Assembly: GCA_020353515.1 (NCBI GenBank)
Contig: CP070695.1
Location: forward strand, 3,646,277-3,710,276
Source: Candidatus Heimdallarchaeota archaeon
Lineage (GTDB): Archaea; Asgardarchaeota; Heimdallarchaeia; Hodarchaeales; Hodarchaeaceae
DNA: 64,000 bases
Direction of reading: 5' to 3'
The first letter of the stretch is position 1. Every line of letters starts with the position of its first letter. Under the pieces are notes generated by a model that worked only from the letters and a program-made list of their open reading frames with translations, searched no databases and was not told the DNA's origin. This document shows, piece after piece, positions 8,939 to 18,302 of the stretch. The translations under genes were made by a program, and so were the position numbers.

Positions 8939-9862
8939 ATGAATTCAAAAATAATTACAGTAACAGGTGAAATCTCATCAAAGGAAATGGGAATTACCCT
9001 ACCACATGAACATATATTAGTAGATTTTATTGGTGCTGAAAAAACTGGAAAGTATCGATACAATCCTGAAGAAGTCATCAATATAATGTTTCCGTATCTA
9101 CTAGACATCCAAAAGCTCGGTGTAAAAACATTCATTGATTGTACACCAATGTATCTCGCAAGAGATGTTAAAATTCTTCAAGAATTGGTAAATAAAACCA
9201 ATCTGAATATTCTTACAAACACAGGCTTATATGGTAGAGAACCATATATACCAAAACATGCCTACACAGCTTCGATTGAAGAATTAGCAGATCATTGGAT
9301 TCGAGAAGCAAAGGAGGGAATTGAGGACACAGGAATAAAGCCAGGTTTCATAAAAACCGCTGTAAATGGGGGAGAATTCACTAAAATCGAGAAAAAACTC
9401 ATTGAAGTAGCTGCAGTAGCGTCTAATGAAACAAATCTTACTATAGCGACCCATACATGTTTTGGAGAGAAAGCTCTACAAATCCTGAAGGTCCTTAAGG
9501 ATTATAATGTTAATTCACAGGAGTGGATTTTTGTGCATGCAAACATCGAAGAGAAAGTAGACCTTATTTTACAGGTTGCTGAACAAGGAGCATGGATAGA
9601 ACTTGATGGAGTCGGACAAGAAGGTCAAGATGAAAAGATACTCAATATCATTGATATATTGATTGATCAGAACTATGAGGATCAAATCCTACTATCTCAA
9701 GACGCAGGGTGTTACTTTGTGGGAGAACCCAATGGTGGTGAAATAAGACCATTTAGTCCTTTCATAACCGAATTCATACCTGCTTTACGTGATCGGGGAA
9801 TTCAAGAAGATTTGATTCAGAAATTCACTGTTAATAATCCTGCTACCGCTTTTTCGATATGA
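8939..9862 (+). CDS. Phosphotriesterase-family metal-dependent hydrolase (lactonase-like)
   Basis: An amidohydrolase-superfamily TIM barrel of the phosphotriesterase homology group. The metal ligands are visible: H23-x-H25 (LPHEHI), the bridging Lys K139 (GFIKTAVNG), H172 (ATHTC), H200 (FVHANI) and D255 (LLSQDAG). The N-terminus TVTGEISSKEMGITLPHEH is family-typical, and 307 residues is a normal length. Relatives include phosphotriesterase-like lactonases and PHP proteins of unknown substrate; a lactone from sugar oxidation is possible here but is inference. AAGGGA lies 7 nt before the ATG. It probably shares a transcript with the DinB gene upstream. Confidence 0.88.
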   Translation: MNSKIITVTGEISSKEMGITLPHEHILVDFIGAEKTGKYRYNPEEVINIMFPYLLDIQKLGVKTFIDCTPMYLARDVKILQELVNKTNLNILTNTGLYGREPYIPKHAYTASIEELADHWIREAKEGIEDTGIKPGFIKTAVNGGEFTKIEKKLIEVAAVASNETNLTIATHTCFGEKALQILKVLKDYNVNSQEWIFVHANIEEKVDLILQVAEQGAWIELDGVGQEGQDEKILNIIDILIDQNYEDQILLSQDAGCYFVGEPNGGEIRPFSPFITEFIPALRDRGIQEDLIQKFTVNNPATAFSI

Positions 9863-9915
9863 TAACTAATTTTGTTTACTTAAAAGCATAAAAATAGACA
9901 ATTTTCTGTTATCCT

Positions 9916-10689
9916 ATGAATCATGAACATCATATACAGATTATAAACAACCTTAAACAACATTTTATGAACGATCCAAATGTTTTAGCACTTATCATCA
10001 ATGGTTCTGTAGCTCGAGGGTCAGCTGGCCCTGAATCAGATGTTGATTTCGTCCTAGTGGTAACAGACCAAGAATATGAACATAGAGAAAGTAATAACAA
10101 AATCCATTTCAGTTGTAATGATTTTTGCATTACCCCTTGCACTGAAGTAAATGGATCTGCTAAAACCGAGAGAATGCTGAAATGGCTCGCTAAAAACGGC
10201 AGTGATGTTGCTAGATATGCTTTTATTGGAGCAAATATTATTTTCTCGAAATTACCAGATCTAGATAAATTACTAGAACAAATTACTACATTCTCTACTT
10301 ATGATAGAAAGGACAAATTAGAAAGCTTTTACAGTCAAGTCAAAGTGCATTATTCGTATCTTGAGTATGGGCACTATAGTCAAAATCCTTATGTTTTAGC
10401 GCAAACAGCGGCACTTCTTACATTATTTGGAGGAAGAATGATTTTAACTTATAATAATATGTTTTATCCTGGTCGAAAGTGGTTTATGACCCAATTAGAG
10501 GAAGCAGAACAGAAACCCAAAGATTTTATTTATTCTATGAAAAAATTATTGGAGTCTCCTAATTTAGTAAATGCAAACGAGTTTTGTGATATTTTACTTA
10601 ATTTCAAGGACTGGCCAAAGCCACACGAAGGATGGTTTAATCGTTTTGAAAAGGATATGAAAGACCGTCGTTGGAATGCAATCGATTAA
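9916..10689 (+). CDS. Nucleotidyltransferase-domain protein
   Basis: The N-terminal domain has the polymerase-beta-like core: G30-S31 in NGSVARG, then S41-D42-V43-D44. A third acidic residue is expected after the following strands. The C-terminal half (about residues 130-257) is helical and may bind substrate, as in antibiotic or lincosamide nucleotidyltransferases. At 257 residues it is larger than MNT-type antitoxins, and no HEPN partner is adjacent. It probably transfers a nucleotide to a small molecule; the acceptor is unknown. It converges with another nucleotidyltransferase-fold gene, with only 4 bp between them. Confidence 0.78.
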   Translation: MNHEHHIQIINNLKQHFMNDPNVLALIINGSVARGSAGPESDVDFVLVVTDQEYEHRESNNKIHFSCNDFCITPCTEVNGSAKTERMLKWLAKNGSDVARYAFIGANIIFSKLPDLDKLLEQITTFSTYDRKDKLESFYSQVKVHYSYLEYGHYSQNPYVLAQTAALLTLFGGRMILTYNNMFYPGRKWFMTQLEEAEQKPKDFIYSMKKLLESPNLVNANEFCDILLNFKDWPKPHEGWFNRFEKDMKDRRWNAID

Positions 10690-10693
10690 AATC

Positions 10694-11362
10694 TCACAGT
10701 ATTTTTTTTATCTTTTCAGCTCTATTATTTAATCCTCGTTTTACAGTTTGTTCCAATAAAGCCTTTAATGGAGGTACTTTTATTCTATGATTGTTCCAAT
10801 TGATAAAACGTAATTGTTTCTCTGCTATATAGCCAAAATCTTTCTGTATCTGCAAGCTTTCATCCTCATATACTCCTCCAATCCATTCTATTCTCATGTG
10901 TAAGAATGCTCTCCCAAACCACTTACAGAACCATCCGCTTGTATCAGTTACTGGCTCATAGACATAGTCTTCTAGGAGTTTCCCTAATTTCAATGCACTT
11001 TTGCTATCTGTGACTAGATCAATATCTCGTGGAATTATTTCAACACCATATAGGGTTAAAGCACAACTTCCTGTTACCCACCAATGGAGTGATTCGGAGT
11101 CTATTATTTTTAAAAAGGCCAATAATGCTTTTTCCCATGGGACGGAAACTTCTTTGACCGTTTGTTTGATCATTTCTTCCGCAATTTCTTTAAATCTCTC
11201 GAAGTATTTTTTTAAATTTAGAATATCTTTAGAAAAGGTCCTTCCAAACCCCTCCTTAAATTCAGGATATTGTAGTTTTCTTAGAGCTGTTCTATAATTC
11301 TCATTAGAAGTATTTATGAGAAATATGACCTTATCCCCTTTCTCTTTCCAAGTAATTTCCAA
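10694..11362 (-). CDS. Nucleotidyltransferase-fold protein (AbiEii/MJ1435-like)
   Basis: A 222-residue protein with a polymerase-beta-type motif in the middle: WWVTGSCALTLYGVEIIPRDIDLVTD, i.e. G97-S99 followed by D113 and D115. The spacing GG/GSxxxxxxG-x6-RDIDL is that of AbiEii-like nucleotidyltransferases. About 75 residues of charged helix come first. There is no AbiEi-type antitoxin next to it, so a toxin-antitoxin role is not supported. The stop lies 4 bp from the convergent nucleotidyltransferase gene. The function is unknown beyond probable nucleotide transfer. Confidence 0.65.
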   Translation of the reverse strand: MEITWKEKGDKVIFLINTSNENYRTALRKLQYPEFKEGFGRTFSKDILNLKKYFERFKEIAEEMIKQTVKEVSVPWEKALLAFLKIIDSESLHWWVTGSCALTLYGVEIIPRDIDLVTDSKSALKLGKLLEDYVYEPVTDTSGWFCKWFGRAFLHMRIEWIGGVYEDESLQIQKDFGYIAEKQLRFINWNNHRIKVPPLKALLEQTVKRGLNNRAEKIKKIL

Positions 11363-11581
11363 AGATACAACAACTCGGGATATTAACTGTTTAGCGGAAT
11401 ATTAATCTTTTATTCTCGAGATACGTTGTTCTCTATAATTCTAGCTTTTACTGTTTTGTGTTCCGACAAAAACTTGATTGTTAGATTTTATTTAAGAATG
11501 ATCCTCTTTAGACACTCGGAAGACTTCTCGAGATAGTTTTTTAATTTTTACATCAATCAGCTTAGCAAGTAGTGACAAAAA

Positions 11582-12010
11582 TTGAGATTTATTCCTGAAT
11601 TTCTTGAGTATAATAAGAAACTCATTGAATTCGAACATTTTCTCGCTTTATCTCGTAATAATAATAGTTATCGAAACTATAATTTTCGTCAACTCAGAAA
11701 GATCTTTTTTCTATGCCATAAAATCAGGGTAAACAAGTACCATGATATCGAGCAAGACTTAGCAGATATTTTGACTCTTATCTTTAAAATGAAACAAAAA
11801 ACACAAGGGAAATATTGTTTATCAAAAGTAAAAAAAAGAATATATGAAAAAGGATTAACCCGCCCTGAATTACAAGATCTTTTCTCTTCTCGTCTTCCTC
11901 TTCTCCAAGATAAGCTTGAGTTCTATCAGCAGAGATTAGAATCATTAGTTGAATTAGAACGAGAAGGGAGTTATCTTGAATATCTACTAAATACTCAAAT
12001 ATATGAATAA
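11582..12010 (+). CDS. Hypothetical helical protein, 142 aa
   Basis: I do not recognise this protein. It starts at a TTG without a strong ribosome-binding motif, so the true start may lie a little downstream. It is highly charged and predicted all-helical, with KVKKRIYEKGLTRPELQDLF in the middle and a likely coiled-coil segment LPLLQDKLEFYQQRLESLVELE at about 105-130 (abbreviated here by position). There is no signal peptide or Cys cluster. It is flanked by about 220 bp upstream and converges with the second luciferase-like gene 22 bp downstream. It reads as a real gene from frame length and composition only. Confidence 0.5.
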   Translation: MRFIPEFLEYNKKLIEFEHFLALSRNNNSYRNYNFRQLRKIFFLCHKIRVNKYHDIEQDLADILTLIFKMKQKTQGKYCLSKVKKRIYEKGLTRPELQDLFSSRLPLLQDKLEFYQQRLESLVELEREGSYLEYLLNTQIYE

Positions 12011-12032
12011 ACATTTTTAACTATAAGATCAA

Positions 12033-12872
12033 TTACAGTGGTGGCCCATTCCTCACTATCTGTTGAATATTCTTTAAAGAATCACGACCAGGATATATAC
12101 ATTCAACAATCCATGTCACTCCAGCTTCTATATAGTCGTGTATCCATTGATTTTCCTCTTTTTTGGAGGCTGTGACAACTGTGTGAATCACATCAAAAGG
12201 TTTTGAGGTCTTCCGATGGAGTTTGACATACTGAATAATTTCTTTCATGTCATCTGGCCATAAAGGTTCTTCAAATCCTTCTCTAAGAGGAAATAATCCA
12301 TCAAATTTTGCTGCTCGTCGAAATGGTCGCTTATTTGGCCAAGTACATCCAACCCAGATTGGTATTTCCTTCTGTATTGGTTTGGGAATAAATCTAACCT
12401 CATTTATCTGATAGTATTCCCCTTGGTAAGCGAATGGTTCTCCAGTCCATAAACCTGTTAAGATATCTAGTGATTCATCTAATTTCTTCCCACGAACTTT
12501 AGAATCATCTTCTTCACCAAAATCACTGAATTCATTATCCACCCCTAATCCAACTCCCAATATGAATCTCCCATTAGACAACCGATCCAATGAAACTGTT
12601 TCTCTTGCGATTTTCCAAGGTCTTCTTCTTGCTAAAGCAGTTACAGTTGTTCCAATTCTTAGTTTATCTGTTTTTGTAGCTACCCCAGCCAGGACTATCC
12701 ATGGATCAAGTATTGGATTAGGATTGTCCTTACCTAAATGCATGTGATCCCATATGAAAAACCCATCCCAATTATTCTCTTCTGCTATTATTGATAGCTT
12801 TATATAATCCTGTGGGTCTGTAAAAACTCCATGATTGGCAATATACACCCCAAACTTCGTATCAATACCCAT
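12033..12872 (-). CDS. LLM-class oxidoreductase, probably F420-dependent (paralogue 2)
   Basis: A paralogue of the protein at 4.4-5.2 kb. It has the same blocks: NNWDGFFIWDHMHLG, TALARRRPWKIARETVSLDRLSNGR (positions about 75-100), LGVGLGVDNEF, and FIPKPIQKEIPIWVG. It therefore belongs to the luciferase-like monooxygenase/F420-reductase superfamily. The ATG at 12872 is preferred over the GTG at 12881 because AGGTGG ends about 5 nt before the ATG and overlaps the GTG. Differences cluster in the loops between the shared blocks, suggesting a different substrate from its paralogue. There is no operon partner on this strand. Confidence 0.85.
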   Translation of the reverse strand: MGIDTKFGVYIANHGVFTDPQDYIKLSIIAEENNWDGFFIWDHMHLGKDNPNPILDPWIVLAGVATKTDKLRIGTTVTALARRRPWKIARETVSLDRLSNGRFILGVGLGVDNEFSDFGEEDDSKVRGKKLDESLDILTGLWTGEPFAYQGEYYQINEVRFIPKPIQKEIPIWVGCTWPNKRPFRRAAKFDGLFPLREGFEEPLWPDDMKEIIQYVKLHRKTSKPFDVIHTVVTASKKEENQWIHDYIEAGVTWIVECIYPGRDSLKNIQQIVRNGPPL

Positions 12873-13090
12873 TCTAACCACCTACTTCTTATACAACAGA
12901 AAATCAAGAGTATTTTTATTTCATGAGAGTTATAAGAAAGATTCGATTTAGGGAATTCTTTAATCTAATAGAATATGTTTAGGAGGATTGTTCCAAATTA
13001 AAAATTTTTTTGATATCCTGGCATGTTGTTGAGATAGCTAATAGTCTTCTGAGACTTCAATTCCTCTAAAAAGCATGGAAGCTCTTTTAA

Positions 13091-13434
13091 TTATTGTTTC
13101 TTTCGTTTTTTATTCAGGCGAGAAACTACTAGGATTAGGACTGCGCTTGGAATCACAAATGCTAGTTCTAAGCTAGGAGTAATGCCTGGTACATCAACGC
13201 TATCGCTAACAGTAATGTTATCAAAAGACGAGTCACCAGTCCAAGAGCCAAAAATGCACATTTCTGAAGATGTTGTTTGATTATCCGTAACAGAGTCAAT
13301 TTCTCAGAATGTCCTGAATCAAAGTTTTCTGACCAAACTAAAACAGCCTGGCATGGATATACTGAATTAAAACTCAAAATTACAATGACATAAATCCCTA
13401 ACAAAAATCGCTTATTCCTCATTTCACTTACCAC
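13091..13434 (-). pseudogene. Remnant of a secreted, membrane-anchored protein (frameshift/deletion)
   Basis: Reading leftward from the start region, the frame encodes an export signal (NKRFLLGIYVIVILSFNS) then VWSENFDSGHSEK, the opening of a jelly-roll/LamG-like surface domain. After that the sense moves to another frame. In the second frame the DNA gives WTGDSSFDNITVSDSVDVPG, then a hydrophobic helix ending in LNKKRKKQ and TAA at 13091-13093. Start and end of a typical archaeal surface protein are thus present, joined out of frame around 13300 with most of the middle missing. It is probably a deletion remnant; a sequencing error alone would not explain the missing domain core. Confidence 0.6.
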
Positions 13435-13690
13435 TTAACATTTAATCAGAAGTGAATTACGAACTCAAAACGCCTTTTATGTGCATTTTTCTAATGAAGT
13501 TTTCTATCAAAAATTAGATTCTAAGAGAGAAAGATGACACACTAACGATAAAAAGCTAGAACTAGGTATCATTTTTATAGGTTATAGAGAACTTCAGAAA
13601 TTACAGGCAAAAAACTGGAAACTTGATACAGATGGAGTAGTATAATACTAGAATTACTCCCTTTTTCAGTAGATTGTCAATTATTATGAT

Positions 13691-16159
13691 TTAATTTCTT
13701 ACTAGAATCAATTTTGAAGGTTTATTCCAAATCGATAATCTTAATTTTTGATCTAGGATCTTCTTGAGCTTTATTTTTCGGGGGATATTTGGAATAAGAT
13801 GAAAATAGTTGTCATTGGGTTCAAGTTCATCAGGAAGATGTACTAAAAATGCAAATTCGTTTGATATAAGAGTCAAATTCTGACCATCAAACCTCGCACC
13901 GATACTTGGATCTGGAAAATTTATATTAATTGGATCACACGGTAATACAATATTCTCTGCAATAACGTTATTATTCGCGAATCCTGTCCATAAAAACTCA
14001 TCATTTTTTATACTTAGCGACCCTAAAGAAATTTCTGTCTTGCAATTTGAGCTAATTGATATTTCACGATCTTCCTCATGTATAATTTTTCCATTAAACT
14101 TAAAAATTTTGATTCTCAAAGTTCCTCTAGTAGATTTTAAGGTATCATTAACTAAGACAAGATTGTTTTCATCTGGGTCTTTCACAATAATGAGTGATTT
14201 ATAAGATCTTTTTAACATCCAATATGCTATTTTAGGATTGTTATAATAATCTATTAAGGACCAGCAGATTGTTGGCCATGGTTCATTAAACTGCCATATT
14301 AATGCTCCCCCTGTATCAAATTTCCTAGCACGCCACGTTTCTACAGCATATTTCATACCGAAAGCTTGAGCTGCTTGTGTAAAAAGAATCCAATCATCAA
14401 TATTCTTTGGTTCTCCCATCTTTTTCATATTAACCTGAATTTTGTGTATATCGCAATTATGGAATTCCCATATCTCATTTGGTTCAGATTGACTCTGTAC
14501 ACTAAAAATCTTGTTTATGGTCTGTTTAGAGGGAAAACTTTGAATCCCAAATTCTGTAATGAACTTTGCTTTGTTATTTGCATACTCTTCATATTCTGGA
14601 GGTTCAAAATTTGGTTGACCTACGCCGTGCCAAACACACCAATCATGATTATTCCCCTCATCCTTTAAATTTGGGTCGACATCATAAGAGGTTTCTGCTG
14701 AAGGACTCCATGGACTTGACCGCCAATAAGGTCTAGAAGGATCAAACTGAGAACATAAATACTGTTTTATTTGATGAAGATTTTCTCCAATCTTGTTTTC
14801 TTCTCTAAAACTCGGTGTTAAATGCTGAAAATCTATCCATTCGTTCTCATTATTCCCACACCAGAGTACGATCGAAGGATGGTTTCTTAATCGCTTTATA
14901 ATGGATGAAATTTCATCCTCTACAATAGAAAGAAATTTCCTGTGTTCAGGATAAATACTACAAGCAAATTGGAAATCATGCCATATCATTAAACCGAATT
15001 CATCACAAATATCATAGAAGTTATCTTTTTCAACAACCCCCCCACCCCAGATCCTAATCATATTGAAGTTAGCCTCTTTAGCGAGAGTTAAAAGTCTTCT
15101 ATAGTTTTCTTCAGACCCGTAATTTGTTAATGAATCGGTAGGAACCCAATTAGCTCCCTTAGCAAAAACTTTCTGGCCATTAATCTCAAAAATGAATTTA
15201 TTTTCTCCATCTTCTAATATAAGTTTGATTGTTCTTATTCCGAATTTTCTTTTAATCATTGATCCAGTGACTTTTTCAGAGAGGATCAATTGATATTCTT
15301 TTTGACTACCTAAACCGTTTGGCCACCATAACTGATAGTTTTTCATTTCAATTAATCTGTTCAATTTATTCGGCCCAAGATTAAGGTCTAGGGAAATTAG
15401 CTCTAAAAATTTCGGTTTCTTGCCATTCAAATCAGAAATTTCCAATATAAATTCCGTAGGCCCCTCAATTTCGCTATTCATGGTAACAGAAAGGGAGAGC
15501 TCTGCGAAATCATCAGAAAGCGATTTTGTCCATATATATAAATCAGAATAGGATATCTTTTCCTCAGTGAAGAGTTTTACCTCTCCTATACCGACCAAGA
15601 GCGATCGGGGTGCAAAATCCCATCCATAATTATATGCTGGTCGTCGTACAAATACTCGATCTTGTTGTTTCATAACTGGTAGTTCGATATCTTCATCCAC
15701 AAAACTCATGGGCGGAGAAATTATAATAATAAGGGTGTTAGACGGTTTAAGAAGGTCATTTGGTAAAGCAATTTTATATTGGATGAATGCACTATAAGTA
15801 TTACTTATCTCAATCCCATTAAGAAAGATTTGTGCCATAGTATCAATATACCCAAACCAGAGGAAATAATCATCATTCAGATTTTTTAAAGAAAAATCTG
15901 TTATTAAAAGTAAGCAATAGTCTTCCAAATGATCCAGTTTTTTCATATTATCTTCAAAATAGGGATTGAGTTTCTTAGCTTCAACAAAGTTTGATTGAAG
16001 GGAACCTGGAGTTTTAAAAGGTTGTAAATCTTCCTTCATCGAATTAATTGTCAAATTTCTTTCGATTTTATTGACAAATGTCTCTTTTTCGTCCATTTTG
16101 AATATTCTAAAAAACCAATTATCTAACAATTTCTCATTCTTCACCTGAGTCTTCTCCAA
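13691..16159 (-). CDS. GH2 beta-mannosidase-like enzyme (cytoplasmic)
   Basis: This 822-residue enzyme would remove terminal beta-mannose (or a similar beta-glycoside) from oligosaccharides. It has the GH2 layout: an N-terminal jelly-roll (about 10-210, with RRPAYNYGWDFAPR as in mannosidases), an Ig-like domain (about 210-320), a TIM barrel (from FAKGANWVPTDS at about 335 on), and a C-terminal beta domain. The acid/base Glu lies in WCGNNENEW and the nucleophile in FITEFGIQSFPS. There is no signal peptide. The TTG start at 16159 is uncertain: a GTG at residue 6 has GGAG 9 nt upstream. With the anchored GH5 it gives a two-step mannan route. Mannoside specificity is likely. Confidence 0.88.
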   Translation of the reverse strand: MEKTQVKNEKLLDNWFFRIFKMDEKETFVNKIERNLTINSMKEDLQPFKTPGSLQSNFVEAKKLNPYFEDNMKKLDHLEDYCLLLITDFSLKNLNDDYFLWFGYIDTMAQIFLNGIEISNTYSAFIQYKIALPNDLLKPSNTLIIIISPPMSFVDEDIELPVMKQQDRVFVRRPAYNYGWDFAPRSLLVGIGEVKLFTEEKISYSDLYIWTKSLSDDFAELSLSVTMNSEIEGPTEFILEISDLNGKKPKFLELISLDLNLGPNKLNRLIEMKNYQLWWPNGLGSQKEYQLILSEKVTGSMIKRKFGIRTIKLILEDGENKFIFEINGQKVFAKGANWVPTDSLTNYGSEENYRRLLTLAKEANFNMIRIWGGGVVEKDNFYDICDEFGLMIWHDFQFACSIYPEHRKFLSIVEDEISSIIKRLRNHPSIVLWCGNNENEWIDFQHLTPSFREENKIGENLHQIKQYLCSQFDPSRPYWRSSPWSPSAETSYDVDPNLKDEGNNHDWCVWHGVGQPNFEPPEYEEYANNKAKFITEFGIQSFPSKQTINKIFSVQSQSEPNEIWEFHNCDIHKIQVNMKKMGEPKNIDDWILFTQAAQAFGMKYAVETWRARKFDTGGALIWQFNEPWPTICWSLIDYYNNPKIAYWMLKRSYKSLIIVKDPDENNLVLVNDTLKSTRGTLRIKIFKFNGKIIHEEDREISISSNCKTEISLGSLSIKNDEFLWTGFANNNVIAENIVLPCDPININFPDPSIGARFDGQNLTLISNEFAFLVHLPDELEPNDNYFHLIPNIPRKIKLKKILDQKLRLSIWNKPSKLILVRN

Positions 16160-16193
16160 TGTTTTTGAAACATTTTTATTTTTGTTATCTCAT

Positions 16194-16691
16194 TTACTCC
16201 AACATTTCTAAAGGCCATGTTCCTTGAGCGACTCGGTTTTTAATAATTTGCCCCATATGGTAGGAATTATGCTGATTTAATATACAGTACATCTTCAAGG
16301 TTGGTTTGTTCCTAAAGGTTTTCATAGGTGCTTTTAAATCGATTGTCTCAAGAAGAATATCTGCTTCATAAAAATCACGCTTAAAATCATCTACTAACTG
16401 TTCCCACGTTTTTTTAGATAGATGTTCCTTTGCATTTTTAGTTAATTGTTCATTGGCAATTTTATTAGCTTCCCCCCAATCAGCTGGTTCATCTCTAATA
16501 TTCTTCAAGAAAATATCTTGCCAGACAAACATGTGATAAAGAATTTCATAGGTAGAGAGGGAATTAGTAATAGGTTTCTCAATAGCCTGCTCATGGGATA
16601 GACCCTCTAAAGCTTCTAAAACGCTTGAGTGAGTAAAATCACCAACCATTGCTTCTTTAACTATTTTATTAAAAACATCCATATCTATCAT
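16194..16691 (-). CDS. DinB-like putative metalloenzyme (copy 3)
   Basis: A 165-residue DinB-family protein. Its likely metal ligands are the His in YEILYHMFVWQ (about residue 53) and the two in NQHNSYHMGQI (about 140-146), with the usual H-x3-H-x-GQ ending. It lies 34 bp upstream of the GH2 gene on the same strand, so it could lead that transcript, although DinB proteins and mannosidases have no known link. Two ATG codons three residues apart are possible starts. The reaction is unknown. Confidence 0.8.
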   Translation of the reverse strand: MIDMDVFNKIVKEAMVGDFTHSSVLEALEGLSHEQAIEKPITNSLSTYEILYHMFVWQDIFLKNIRDEPADWGEANKIANEQLTKNAKEHLSKKTWEQLVDDFKRDFYEADILLETIDLKAPMKTFRNKPTLKMYCILNQHNSYHMGQIIKNRVAQGTWPLEMLE

Positions 16692-16734
16692 CTGCGTACA
16701 TATTCAACTGTTTTCAAGAAACAAATTAATAACC

Positions 16735-17529
16735 TTAAACAATATTACGACTCACTTTTTTTAGAACATTAGTAAATATCTTGGGAAATAATTCACGTGT
16801 ATCAGTTTTCTGGACAATTGATCCTAAATTCCGCCATACTAGATGTCGAACTTGTTTAATATTCAGTTTTAGTTGTTGTCCAACCAAATGCTCCACCCAT
16901 TCAATCCGACATGGGATAGCTGAAGGTGGATCACGATAACCATGATCACTTTCGATCAATATGCGTTCAGGAGGAACCCGAGTACGAAATTTCGAGTGTC
17001 TAGCGACTGCAGAATGTATAGAAAAGTAACATCCAAGAGTAACGGCCTCTTGAGTTAGATCTGCGGAACCAGTCCACCAATGAAGTACAGGAATAGCATT
17101 ATTTAGGTTTTTTTGACGCAATTCCTTAATTACTAGCTCGGTTGCACGATAGCTATGGATACTGATTAAACGTGGGATTTCAGTAACAATTTCTAATATT
17201 TGTCTGAAATTCTGACGTTGTAGTTCTAGTGGAACACGTGAATTTGTATCCAATCCAACTTCTCCAACAATTGCAGATCTTTCTACTAAGTCATAAAAAT
17301 GCTCTTTATCAAATGCTTGTTGTGCCTCAAGATTACGTGGATAGCATCCTACACCCCAAGTGATATGTGGTTCATTTCGATCAACAACGAGAGTAGATTC
17401 AGCAAGAGAAAGGGTCATCGCAAGAACTGCACCAGTATCTACCAGCTCACTAGCAGATAGGGTTGGTTCGAAGTGAGCATGACAATCGAGGGAGGGAAGT
17501 TTTTCATTTGATTTTTCCTCAGATGGCAA
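16735..17529 (-). CDS. TatD-family metal-dependent hydrolase
   Basis: An amidohydrolase-fold protein of the TatD group, metal-dependent deoxyribonuclease-like hydrolases. The N-terminal metal site is LDCHAHF; VGEVGLD carries the bridging Glu; ISIHSYRA and VLHWWTGS give further His ligands; and ILIESDHGY contains the last Asp. At about 265 residues it is of normal length. The TTG at 17529 is preferred because AAGGAG lies 8 nt before it, while the GTG at 17538 overlaps that motif. QatD of the Qat defence system is also a TatD protein, but QatA, QatB and QatC are absent here. A general nuclease or hydrolase role is the safe reading. Confidence 0.8.
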   Translation of the reverse strand: MPSEEKSNEKLPSLDCHAHFEPTLSASELVDTGAVLAMTLSLAESTLVVDRNEPHITWGVGCYPRNLEAQQAFDKEHFYDLVERSAIVGEVGLDTNSRVPLELQRQNFRQILEIVTEIPRLISIHSYRATELVIKELRQKNLNNAIPVLHWWTGSADLTQEAVTLGCYFSIHSAVARHSKFRTRVPPERILIESDHGYRDPPSAIPCRIEWVEHLVGQQLKLNIKQVRHLVWRNLGSIVQKTDTRELFPKIFTNVLKKVSRNIV

Positions 17530-17666
17530 AACTACCACTCCTTAGTAGGGATTTAGGGATGATATTGGATTGTGGTTTACTTGTTGAATTTAAAAATAAA
17601 AATTTCTCCCTAGGAAAAGTAGCCTTACTTGGAAGATGTTAAGTGGAAGCCAGAAAGATAAGATTT

Positions 17667-18263
17667 TTACCTCTTTTTCTTGGTTAACTCAACTCCCTCT
17701 TTAAGAGCAGCTTCAGTAAGGATACTTTTGAGGATTTTTGCTTTAGTTTTGATATTATTTGATTCGATGTTGGTAATTTTTCGGGTTGCTTCGCCCAATG
17801 AATTCTCCAAACTTGTTAAATCAAGTAGGGCTGCCGCTTTACAGAAAAAACTTTTTGATCTTCCATCATTAAAATTATCTAGCATTGTTTCAAGGAATCT
17901 AATTCGTTTTTCCTGTTGCTCTATGAATTTCTTTATTCCATGTTCTTGTATAAAATTCAAGTTTGACATAATTTTTTGGTCTGGTGGAAAAGAAGAAGAT
18001 AGTTCCATTTGCTGATATTCTTCATCACTTTTGAATTTCGAACAGGGAAATTCAGAACATTCAGCACAAACTTCGAGATTTTTTTTCTTGACACAACATG
18101 TTACAAAGGAACATGATGGATGTTTGTTTAAGAAGTCAGAACCACAGCATCCAGGACATTTTGAAGGTCCCATTGAATAGTATCTTGGGCATAAACCACA
18201 ATCAAGTCCACATACGCCAATAGTTGGATAGATTTTTGTGAGTTTATTCATTTTATTCCCCAT
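17667..18263 (-). CDS. Cys-rich DUF3795-like protein
   Basis: A 198-residue protein whose first 75 residues hold about 14 cysteines: GVCGLDCGLCPRYY, CPGCCGSD, CSFVTCCVKK, VCAECSEFPCSKF. This matches the DUF3795 family, small proteins presumed to bind zinc or an Fe-S cluster. The remaining 120 residues are helical and basic, ending LTKKKR, and I do not recognise them. An ATG four codons downstream (18251), behind GGGGAA, is an alternative start. No neighbour suggests a pathway. The function is unknown. Confidence 0.7.
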   Translation of the reverse strand: MGNKMNKLTKIYPTIGVCGLDCGLCPRYYSMGPSKCPGCCGSDFLNKHPSCSFVTCCVKKKNLEVCAECSEFPCSKFKSDEEYQQMELSSSFPPDQKIMSNLNFIQEHGIKKFIEQQEKRIRFLETMLDNFNDGRSKSFFCKAAALLDLTSLENSLGEATRKITNIESNNIKTKAKILKSILTEAALKEGVELTKKKR

Positions 18264-18302
18264 ATTGAAACTCTATCAGCATAATATTCCATACTGCCCC
18301 TT

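Noticed and set aside
9916..11362. Nucleotidyltransferases as a toxin-antitoxin pair (MNT/HEPN or AbiE)
   Set aside because: The genes are convergent rather than co-directional, both are transferase-like, and no HEPN or AbiEi partner is seen.
12960..13010. Short leader frame after AGGAGG near 12980
   Set aside because: The only start (TTG) abuts the motif with no spacing and the frame is 14 codons without features.
16735..17529. TatD protein as QatD of a Qat defence system
   Set aside because: QatA, QatB and QatC are not adjacent; TatD proteins are common housekeeping hydrolases.
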